DNA from: Lineus longissimus
Taxonomy: Eukaryota > Nemertea > Pilidiophora > Heteronemertea > Lineidae
Length of the DNA: 64,000 bases
Assembly: GCF_910592395.1 (NCBI RefSeq)
Contig: NC_088316.1
Span: 10,108,001-10,172,000 of the forward strand
Direction of reading: 5' to 3'
How positions within the stretch are numbered: position 1 is the stretch's first letter; each line of letters begins with the position of its first letter. Made by a program: the position numbers and the translations under genes. The notes below the pieces were generated by a model. It worked only from the letters and a program-made list of their open reading frames with translations. It did not search any database and was not told the origin of the DNA. This document shows positions 56,383-64,000 of this stretch, piece after piece.

Positions 56383-57471
56383 AAGCCCCATCATCCTTTG
56401 CGCTAGTTACCTGACATCAAACGGAACGAGCTGAGACCGAGAATTGAGTTTTGACACACTTGACTTGGTCATGGAAATAAACGTGGTATCACAGCAAAAA
56501 CAGAAAAGGGAGGCTGGTGATGCCTTTCAACCATCCCTTACAATTAGCACAAGTGGCGAGACCTACAACCTCGGCAAGGAACCAGAAGAGACATGCCAAC
56601 TCGTACAGCAACTCAAACAGACCATTTCCAAGGATGGGTATGCCATTGCTGAGCAGGCTGATTTGAGTGTGCGCGCCTCCCTTTCACTGAGGCTTGCCAC
56701 CTTTACACTCATAGCGAGTAACAAGTGTGATGCAACACGCCTCAATGAGATATTCGACTTAGCCATGAGGTTTGGAAAATGCATGGATGATTCCAAACTT
56801 GCAGTAATAGAGTACGACTCTGCTTGTAAAGATGTGTTGGAGTGCAGTACCATCGGGTTCCTTTACGCAGTAGAGGGGCGAAAGAAGAGGGCGCTGGCCA
56901 AGTTCACAGCCTCCCGGAAGAAGGCAGACGAGATGAAAGATGCATTCCGACGAGTTAAAGAGGAGATCAGTGATTTGTCCACGGAAGTAAAAGCTATGAG
57001 GACAAGAAATGTTGATAGCGGTGATGGTGCAAGCAAAGAGGTAGAGGCGAGCGAGAAGATAGTCAGGGGTCTGACCAGCAATATCAAGGCAAAGGAGAAA
57101 CATGTTGCTGATTTGAACACCACCATCGAAAGTTTGAGACGGAAGTGGTTCCCCGGCAATGAACCCCAGACGCGCATGGAAGAAATGGCTAATATCCAGC
57201 AGGACTTGCTTAATCTTCAATTTAGCAAGATCTCGGCTCAGTCAGAGGTGGACAAAGCCAGTGCCTTCGATCAGGGCATTTGCTGTACAGTGGATGCATT
57301 CAAGAAGATTGAGGCTAGCCTACAGCGCCAAGTTTCGTTCTGGCAGGCGATCGGCACACGATACAACACGATAGTTGAGAAGCTGATTGACCACACCAGT
57401 GATGAGGATGATTTTGAGGAGTTGCTTTCCTCACAAGCCTTCAAGTACGAGGCCTTGGTCACCCATTCCTG
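56383..57471 (+). CDS. Uncharacterised helical/coiled-coil protein, large 5' coding exon
   Basis: A pyrimidine-rich acceptor (TTCTTATTTCAG, AG at 56381-56382) precedes the exon. The first ATG is 56471 and the frame is open for 334 codons. It then meets CTG|GTAAGT, a strong donor, whose TAA would also be an in-frame stop at 57473. Splicing is more likely, so the C-terminus probably lies outside the window. Residues 40-130 form regular helices (LVQQLKQTISKDGYAIAEQA, then ASLSLRLATFTLIA). Residues 135-225 are long, charged and coiled-coil-like (RRVKEEISDLSTEVKAMRT). A further helical stretch with CC at 271-272 follows. There is no signal peptide. I do not recognise the family. The intact frame amid decayed repeats argues for a real gene. 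Confidence 0.7.
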
Positions 57472-57679
57472 GTAAGTCTAAACATTAGAAATCGGTCTTG
57501 ACAAACGATGTAGCCTAATACCATTAGGCCCGACGTGGTGGCGCTAAAGCGGCCACTGCCGGGGATTTTTATTATCCTTTACGGATTTTTATTATCTGTG
57601 ACAAAATTTGGATGTGTCATGATCTTCGGCTAGGAATAAGTTTAATGTTTAATGACGCAAAAAAAATTACTCACAGTTA

Positions 57680-58925
57680 GTTTTTAGCTCATCTCTGGGG
57701 AGCTTATACGATACCGTGGCGTCCGTTGTCGTCGTCCGTTAGCGGAGCACGTTTCATTACCGCTAGGGCTAGATGGCTAAAACTTGGTGTGATGGTAGCT
57801 TTGGGCAATATGCCCAGAATTATTTTTCTTTTTCGCGATGTGACCTTCTTTCTGGTCTCCAGGCAGCCATCTTGAAAATTGGTTATTTGCCTTTTTGGCT
57901 CATCACTCGGGGAGTCTATACAATACCGCTGTGTCCGTCGTCGTATCCTGGGCATGTTTCTTAACCGCTAGGGCTAGATGGCTAAAACTTTGTGTGATGG
58001 TAGCTTTGGGCAATATGCCTAGACCTATTTTTCTTTTTCGCGATATGACCTACTTCCTGGCCTCCAGGCGGCCATCTTGGAAATTGGTTTTTTGCCTTTT
58101 TAAGCTAATGGTTGTACGTAGAGTGACAACATTTTTATGGTGTGTGTATCTTATAAGGTTAAATGACATATCACCTGGGTTTTTGATTTGATCTACTTTT
58201 CAAGGTCACAGGGGTCAAAGTTCACTAAATCACCGATTGGTAGCACGTTTCGTTTCTATTTGAGCTAGATGGTTCTAAACATGTGAGGACATATATCTAG
58301 GGACCCTCTATTCTACCCCAAATATTTGTCCCCCTTGGACTTTAAATATGGCCGGCAGCCACCTTGAAAATTAAACAAAGTTGGATTGCAGCCAAATTTC
58401 ATGTGATTGTATATCTATGTACTCTCTACAACATCCCTGATTTTTAGTCAAATCCATTTGCTAAGATGGCCGCCAGGTGGCCATCTTGAGAATTAAACAA
58501 AGTCCTATTACCCCCAAAACTAATGATCGGATTGCAACCAAACTTCATGTGATTATGTATCTATGTACTCTTATCAATATCCCTAATTTTCAGTCAAATC
58601 CCATGACAAATATGGCTACCAGGCCGCCAACTTGAAAATCCAATAAAGTCCTATTACTCCTAAACTGTTGAACAGATGTCAACCAATTTCCATGTGACAT
58701 GTACACTCTTCAATAATCCCAAATTCAGTCAACTTTACAACCGAAATGCTATACTTAGATGGTACCAGTAATTTTCGTTGGTGCCATTGAGCCGTGAAGA
58801 ATAATACTATTCAATGGAATCAAAACTGGTGAAACTAGCCAGAAACTTTTTTTCCCATATCCACTGCAAATGACATGCACTACATTACCCGAGGTGAGCA
58901 CATGGTCCCTGGACCACTTCATTTG
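57680..58925 (+). repeat. GGCTCACC...GGTGAGCAC repeat, copy D
   Basis: Two starts lie in tandem (57688, AGCTCATCTCTGGGGAGC; 57898, GGCTCATCACTCGGGGAG). The end GAGGTGAGCACATGGTCCCT is at about 58887-58906. Internal units of about 145 bases repeat ATTGCA(A/G)CCAAA...TTCATGTGATT and CTATGTACTCT. One AGGTCACAGGGGTCA is at 58203-58217. Short open frames here are artefacts. Confidence 0.7.
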
Positions 58926-59770
58926 TAAGATGAGACATTTCACTGAAAAAAATGCTCATATATTCATGTTGTCACAGACCTAATAATCAGTCTGTCAAAG
59001 TTCTAACAATATTGGCCCAAACATAAAGCGTCCTAAGAACAAAATAACTTTTATAATTGTTGTAAATTTTTTGTTCATCAAAGTCACTATTTTCAAAAAT
59101 CAACCATGCTTCTAGTCAGAGTCGTCCTCACTACACTAAACAATGATATATATATTAAGCATAGTATATATACTGGTAATTAATCTCTACCTGGGGTGAC
59201 ACAGAATATATTGATTAGAATTAGGCTTGTTTATACACATCTGGTTATGCAATAATCACACAAAGCAGCAATGACCCATATCCTCAACAAAAGGAGGTGT
59301 TAAACCCTGCTGCCCTCTGTTGGATTAGTAACAGGGAGGGCGGCTGATATATGGAACAGCCTTCTTGCTATTGTTTGGGGTTGAGGAATTAGGCTCACGC
59401 TTGGTCGGGAACAATGGACGATCTTGAGGGAAGATAGAACAAAATCCGAATCGGGATCAAGGGCTCCAGAAATGTAATGTGTGCTCTCATTAAATTAGAC
59501 TCCTTACATTGCTGTGACCCTCATTTGAAGTTGCTGGAGCGTATAGTTAGAATTCACCATAAGTTCCAGTCGCCGCACCATCACGTCCATCATAAGCTGT
59601 AGCGGACTGTAAATGTTGTTTGTTACTGATATGCTAATGCTAAACCAACCAGTATTGCCTTCTCCTCATCCTAAACATAACTAGTTTACTTCTGATAGCG
59701 AAATATCAACAAGTGCTCTACTGAAGGTCAAAATGCATAAAATTTCAACAGCTTTCATGGGAATGACAAT
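58926..59770. other. Intergenic, no gene seen
   Basis: AT-rich sequence beyond the 3' end of the second BEL element. No LTR was identified. Confidence 0.35.
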
Positions 59771-59774
59771 TATC

Positions 59775-60439
59775 ATGATTTGAATGAGGATATAGATTTG
59801 GGTTAGCATACGCAGAGCATGACAGAAACATTCAGCATTAACGAACCCAAAAAGCTTTCCGAAGAGCGTGCTAACGACTGATTCTGCTGACTTAAAAGTC
59901 TTGGCGTTGTCTGACCAGAGAGTGTCTCAAATCCCATGTTGATTTATCATCGGCAATGGTCCCATCTTCTGAGAATGTGCACCAACTTTCTCCCTACGAC
60001 ATTCAAAATATTTGCAAATGACTCGTTTAATCTCTCTTCTGCCATGAGTCAACCAAACTCTTGCTTTCAGGTTAGCTAGTACTGTATCGGGACCTGCATG
60101 TGAAAACAAGACGTGAGTGGCTTTGATCAACTTCTCGACAATTGGGTCATTATGAGGCAGGATGACTTGGTGCTTGTTTTCTTCTGGAAACTCAGAATTC
60201 TGCAGTCTACTTCTGACTCTAATTACTTGACAATCTTGATCAAAGTATGGATCCAACTTCAGGAGATGGCTTGTCGGAGTGACGTTCTTTCCATGCTTCA
60301 GCAACTTCAAGTCCACTGGGTATGCATTCTCCTGGATCTGTTGGTGCCAGTATAACATTGCTCGTCGTAGATCATGGACTGTGAGTGGCTTTAACCATCC
60401 CTGCTTGGAGTTAGTATATTCTCCTTTCATGTGACTCAT
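59775..60439 (-). pseudogene. BEL/Pao copy 2: integrase zinc domain and core remnant
   Basis: The frame 60439-59927 reads WLKPLTVHDLRRAMLYWHQQ, then KLDPYFDQDCQVIRVRSRLQ and HVLFSHAGPDTVLANLKARV, and ends with CKYFECRRE. This is the integrase zinc domain with its His pair and Cys residues. After PLPMINQHGI and a stop the sequence jumps to DTLWSDNAKTFKSAESVVST, which contains the second catalytic Asp region of the core (WSDNA.TF). The first catalytic Asp segment (VDFAGP in copy 1) is missing, so about 80-100 codons have been deleted. Confidence 0.75.
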
Positions 60440-60442
60440 CCA

Positions 60443-61262
60443 TTAAGCAGCACACTTTATAACACGGGCTGTGACTCTCACCAACTTGTCCCATGTAATG
60501 TACTTGTTGACATCAATGAGAGGATCAGTCTTCTGCTCAGTAGTTCCGACATTTGACTTAGTGGTGTTCTTCATTTCCAAGTTGGGTTCTGGGATATCCT
60601 TTTGCAATGCCTTCTGCTGTGGCCATTCATTCTCCGGCTCTCTCAGCCATGTTGGACCATCCCACCACTCTGGTCTGCAGATCACTTGGATTAGTTTTTC
60701 CAGGACAAAATCTCCACATCTCCGGCTCCCATCTTGACTGGAACTCTTGAACTCTATTGGCTACAAAACTTTTCCAAACATGGCTTGGTTTCCTAATCCA
60801 GGCGAGTGAAACCATACTGTCAGTCCAAAGTGTAACTCTAGAAATTTTTCTTGACAAAGTGCACTGGACAAAGTTGACGAGACGAGTATTCATCACTGCA
60901 GCCAGGAGCTCCAACCTTGGCAGAGAAACTCTCTTCACGCTTACAACCTTTAACTTTGATGTTATCAGTCTAGTAACCACTTGGCCATCTACACCAGTAA
61001 TGCGAAGGTACACTCCAGCTTTGTAGGCCTTTTCAGATGCATCCCCAAATCTATGAAACTCTATTCTTGAATAAACGACACCGAGATCCAAAGGCAAGCA
61101 ACGAGGAATGCGTATCTTATCAAGTTCAGTCAACTCCTCCTTCCACCGACGCCAGACCTGGACCAATTCGTCATCTAGTGAATTGTCCCAGTCTAATCCC
61201 TTCTGCCACAATTCTTGAAAGAAAAGCTTGGCTTGTACTGTGTAGGGCAGCAATAGACCCAT
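60443..61262 (-). pseudogene. BEL/Pao copy 2: RT connection and RNase H
   Basis: Reads MGLLLPYTVQAKLFFQELWQ (the end of the RT/connection), FHRFGDASEKAYKAGVYLRI, LPRLELLAAVMNTRL, LWTDSMVSLAWIRKPSHVWK and FCPGKTNPSDLQTR. These are the RNase H landmarks of BEL/Pao (first Asp in FGDAS, Glu in LELLAA, Asp in WTDS). A frameshift near 60650 leads to PEWWDGPTWLREPENEWPQQ. The catalytic RT domain upstream is absent: the sequence meets the protease frame at about 61290. Confidence 0.8.
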
Positions 61263-61298
61263 TGGATCAAATATCTTCGCTGCAATGCTGAGTAAGCT

Positions 61299-61586
61299 TC
61301 ACTTCTTCTTGGGATCCTCTATGAGAACTAGCTTCTTGGCAGTGATAAAACGAATGCAGTCTTCTGTTGTGTTCCAACCAATTATTTCCAATCGTGTACA
61401 GATCTCTTCAATTGCTAATGCTTCAATCTCGACAACTCCAATCTTGACACCAACCCTTCTCAGTCGTTTGGTCTCGGTAGTTTGCCCTCCTAAGGTTGCA
61501 ATACTTAACATCTCACAAGGTCCCTTCAATCCAAGGGAATCTGCGATTCGCTTCCGGATGTATGACCTCTGGCTGCTAGGATCCAA
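61299..61586 (-). pseudogene. BEL/Pao copy 2: protease region
   Basis: It begins MDPSSQRSYIRKRIADSLGL, the DUF1758-type start where a D-S/G-S active-site motif and SQRSYI are typical of BEL/Pao. It then has TLGGQTTETKRLRRVGVKI. The second half has INGW-like text (EIIGWNTTEDCI). It is shorter than the usual protease region and ends abruptly at the junction with the RNase H frame. Confidence 0.75.
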
Positions 61587-62550
61587 CAGTAGGCGTACAT
61601 TATGCTTTTCCCACTATCTACTGTCATCGTAGTCTGCGCTGTGTGTAATAAGACTTGTGCTGCTCGGGCCGGACTGGACTTGACTAATAATCCAGTCACC
61701 TTCTTCTTCTTTTCTTCTGTCCTATGACTGTTGTGTAGCAAGCGATAATGCTTCTTTCCGCAGCCTTCCATCAAACATCTTGCTGTCCGACAGCTTCCCA
61801 CTGAGTGACTGGGGTTTGTTGGTTTCAGACAGTTGAAGCAAAGATGTTTGGACTTTGCGAGCTCCCATCTATCTTCTACACTTTTCTTCACGATGTCTGG
61901 ACAGTTGCTAATGTTGGATGGTGTTGGCAGACAGCACAGGGTTTCTTCTTGTTATCTCCAGCAGCTCCATACAAGGCTGACGTTGTGCAGTGGCTTGTAG
62001 GGCCTCTAGTTTTCGGATTTGATTCTGTAACATGTCGTGAAAATCTCTAAGAGTAGCAGCAGTCATGTTACCCTTGATGTCTAAACCAACGATCGACTTG
62101 ACTAGTGACGAAACAATTAGGCGTATCCGACCAAATCTATCTCAGATGGTATTCACTGCATGTTGATAGTTCCTGGAAGTAACTTCGAATCCCTCGATGA
62201 ATTTCAATGCTAATCCCTTCAAAGTACTTCGTAGGTAGACAAATTTCTGAACATCTGACAAATCTCCATTAGTATGTACTGCACACTTCGGCCAGAAGCA
62301 AATCAACAATCTTGTTACGTAACTCCATGTATTCCTCTTTCAATCCAGCGAGCTTCAACCTTTCTCGCATTTCCTGGCTCTGCGTTTAGGTCTTAAATGT
62401 CATCTTCAATCTCTTCCAAATGGGCTGTAAGCACTTTCTCTCGCCTCCGTTTCTGATCTAAGTCCATCATTTCACGTACAGTCGGCAACTTTAACGGTGA
62501 GGGTGAACCTCCATCTTGTCAGCGACGACCTCAACCCATGACGCAGCCAT
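61587..62550 (-). pseudogene. BEL/Pao copy 2: gag with zinc knuckles
   Basis: The frame 61891-61526 has ELAKSKHLCFNCLKPTNPSH, GSCRTARCLMEGCGKKHYRL and LLHNSH, the BEL-type knuckles (C-x2-C...C, then H..LLH). Further upstream, in broken frames, are a start at about 62550 (MAASWVEVVADKMEV), a helical charged stretch and capsid-like pieces. Many stops are present between 61900 and 62500. Confidence 0.65.
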
Positions 62551-63212
62551 GACACACAACCCTAGACTTAAATAGATCAACTTGATGTAACAAACTAATA
62601 TTATCACTAGTAGCGAAAACTGCGAGGAATTTTAACTCAATGTAAGTTTGATAGACTAAGGCAAACTAGGCGCAGAGTCACTAATTTGGCATTTGACGCT
62701 AATGTCTCTATTTGACATTAATCCAGACGACTTTTGACGTAAATGTCACGCTATACTTGAATGGCACTCGCGATACTCTATTTTGAACACAAATGTCACT
62801 CTAAAACTTTATCGCCACTATAAATTCTTGATGCTGGACAAAACAGAGACTATAAGACATTAGGTAAGACAATTAGAGACAAGATGACTATAAAACATTC
62901 TAGAGTGCATTGTCACCGAAAAAGTGCTTCCTAAAAAGATATGTTTTTAAGTGTGACTTAAAAGTTTTGATGTTAGCTATGGATTTTAAAACATCTGGTA
63001 ATTGGTTCCAAAGTTTTGGCCCCGCCACAGAGAAGCTTGAAGATCCAATCGCCCCTCCCGGCATAGACTTTTATTACTTGATCTGAGAGCGCGGGCCGGA
63101 GCATAAGCCGATACGGTAGTTGATAAAACGTGACTTGGAATCAGTGAAACCATGTAACCTGTGCTAAACCAATGAATAGTCAGTGCTGAACCGTGGAATC
63201 ACTGTGCAAGTA
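62551..63212. other. Intergenic, no gene seen
   Basis: It contains repeated short motifs (AATGTCAC/TTTGACGTAAATGTC) at about 62690-62800. It could hold the 5' LTR of BEL copy 2, which I cannot confirm. Confidence 0.35.
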
Positions 63213-63504
63213 CCGCGTGAAATCGGGCGCGTTCCTTCCACAATTAATACCCTTCCAACTGCCAATCTCGTCCCAGCTGACTTAATTGATAGCAATTTGC
63301 CAGTAGTTCCAGAAACCACCTTTTTGTGGAGGATGACGTCATCGAATATCTGGGTTGAGCTGATTTCAATATACAATATAACAAGGGTTCCAGGACGTAT
63401 GCTGAAGATGTTTATATTGTTAAAATAAAGGCTTCCCTTGTAAAAGAAATAGGAATTCTTGTATCCTTATTTATTAGCAGGCTCTTTGAAAGAATGGTGA
63501 AACA

Positions 63505-63609
63505 GTCCTCCGGGTAGGCCTAGTGACCGGCTAGTGACATCAGGGGTAGGCCTATACGGACCTTACCAAGCCTAGGTCACTAGCCGGTCACTAGGCCTAC
63601 CCGGAGGAC
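63505..63609. repeat. Perfect 34-base inverted repeat (hairpin)
   Basis: Arms 63505-63538 and 63576-63609 are exact reverse complements (start GTCCTCCGGGTAGGCCTAGT) with a 37-base loop. It lies in the part of repeat D missing from the copy at 16.6 kb, so it may be a small MITE. No target duplication was found. Confidence 0.85.
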
Positions 63610-63698
63610 GTTTGGGTTTTTCCAAAATATGGAATATTAAAACGGATCTGCGACTAATTCCTAAGAATCATTTTGTATGTATGATGCTCTGATTAAGC

Positions 63699-63926
63699 TT
63701 GGTAGATAGGACAAACATGCACTCGGGAATCACTAAAAAATGTGTCCGCTATAGAACTGGTGACATCACGAAAATATCTCTACATCCTGATGTGTGCATG
63801 AAAATGTACGAAATCGCTCACCGTGAAGGAATTCGTTCTCATTTTTCATCTCCAAACCCGGCTAAAACCTTCGGTAATAAATCTTCTTATACGTTTCTTG
63901 TCATGCTTAAGATTATATACGGATAA
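63699..63926 (+). other. Small open frame inside repeat D, unknown
   Basis: 75 codons, with codons 8-75 aligning to a broken version at 16.9-17.1 kb. The differences between copies include frameshifts in copy 1, so recent selection is not shown. It could be the end of a transposon protein. No domain was recognised. Confidence 0.25.
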
Positions 63927-64000
63927 GTGCCAGCTGGTACTGCATGATGTAGTCAATCTTCTCTGTATCACCCTGTATGATCACACCGCTGATTGGTGCA

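Larger units (their letters stand above)
59775..62550 (-). mobile_element. BEL/Pao LTR retrotransposon, decayed copy 2 with internal deletions
   Basis: The minus-strand order is gag, zinc knuckles, protease, the RT C-terminal connection with RNase H, integrase zinc domain and a piece of integrase core. The RT fingers/palm with its catalytic box is absent, as is the first part of the integrase core. It is a different lineage from the copy at 0.8-7.2 kb. No LTRs were recognised. Confidence 0.85.
63213..64000. repeat. Dispersed repeat D, copy 2 (runs off the window)
   Basis: It matches 16612-17165 from GAAATCGGGCGCGTTCCTTC onward. It has extra sequence at about 63390-63660 that contains a perfect hairpin. 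The frame at 63699-63926 (+) is open here, reading MHSGITKKCVRYRTGDITKI and then MYEIAHREGIRSHFSS. I recognise no family. Confidence 0.75.

Noticed and set aside
57704-58191. Open frames over the dispersed repeat copy D
   Set aside because: The same sequence without open frames recurs in the other copies of the repeat.
1-64000. CRISPR array or prokaryotic operon
   Set aside because: No regularly spaced identical repeats with unique spacers; the coding content and introns are eukaryotic.

Overview
This is eukaryotic, metazoan DNA. It has short introns with GT..AG borders, a Cys-loop receptor exon, a rhodopsin-type GPCR and BEL/Pao, Gypsy, CR1-like and L1/Tx1-like retrotransposons, together with many MITEs and tRNA-derived SINEs. 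The transposon mix, the abundant short TIR elements and the lineage-poor GPCR fit a marine invertebrate (lophotrochozoan or invertebrate deuterostome). The phylum cannot be fixed from the sequence alone. There are no bacterial operons, rRNAs or CRISPR arrays.

Only three host genes are supported. (1) The 3' end of a Cys-loop ligand-gated ion channel gene lies on the + strand (exons at 10344-10466 and 10574-10852), ending in a clear M4 helix. (2) A complete intronless class A GPCR, probably a peptide receptor, lies on the - strand at 32181-33236. (3) A large 5' coding exon of an unrecognised helical/coiled-coil protein lies on the + strand at about 56383-57471, with a good acceptor before it and a donor at its end.

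Layout. 0.8-7.2 kb: a decayed BEL/Pao element (-), with gag repeats, protease, RT, RNase H and integrase. 8.4-8.7 kb: a G-rich minisatellite. 10.3-10.9 kb: channel exons. 11.4-15 kb: two copies of a long dispersed repeat (GGCTCACC...GGTGAGCAC) and a decayed C2H2 zinc-finger repeat. 15.5-20.5 kb: an L1/Tx1-like LINE (-) split by an insertion cluster that includes a GGTTTTAG-rich TIR element, itself carrying a 173 bp Harbinger-like MITE. 22.2 kb: a SINE. 24.35-29.3 kb: a Gypsy element with both LTRs but broken frames. 29.4-31.8 kb: Harbinger-like and TTAA-type elements. 32.2-33.2 kb: the GPCR. 35-36.3 kb: two inverted MITEs bracketing a second zinc-finger repeat. 36.5-38 kb: a LINE 3' end and a SINE. 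38.7-40.7 kb: inverted repeats and a second Harbinger-like copy. 41.2-45.1 kb: a transposon nest (hAT in a TA-target TIR element in an older repeat). 45.1-50.1 kb: a piggyBac-like start cut by an apparently intact CR1-like LINE. 51-54.9 kb: a fragment of a repeat-borne protein, more dispersed repeats and a 929 bp foldback element. 56.4-57.5 kb: the helical gene exon. 57.7-58.9 kb: a further dispersed repeat. 59.8-62.6 kb: a second BEL/Pao with internal deletions. 63.2-64 kb: a repeat shared with 16.6-17.2 kb, plus a perfect hairpin.

The window is therefore mainly a record of transposon layering around three small islands of host coding sequence. The most informative signals are the nested insertions whose target duplications can be read base by base, including one case where the empty target survives elsewhere in the window. 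A dispersed repeat that carries a DR3-type nuclear receptor half-site pair in most of its internal units is also notable.
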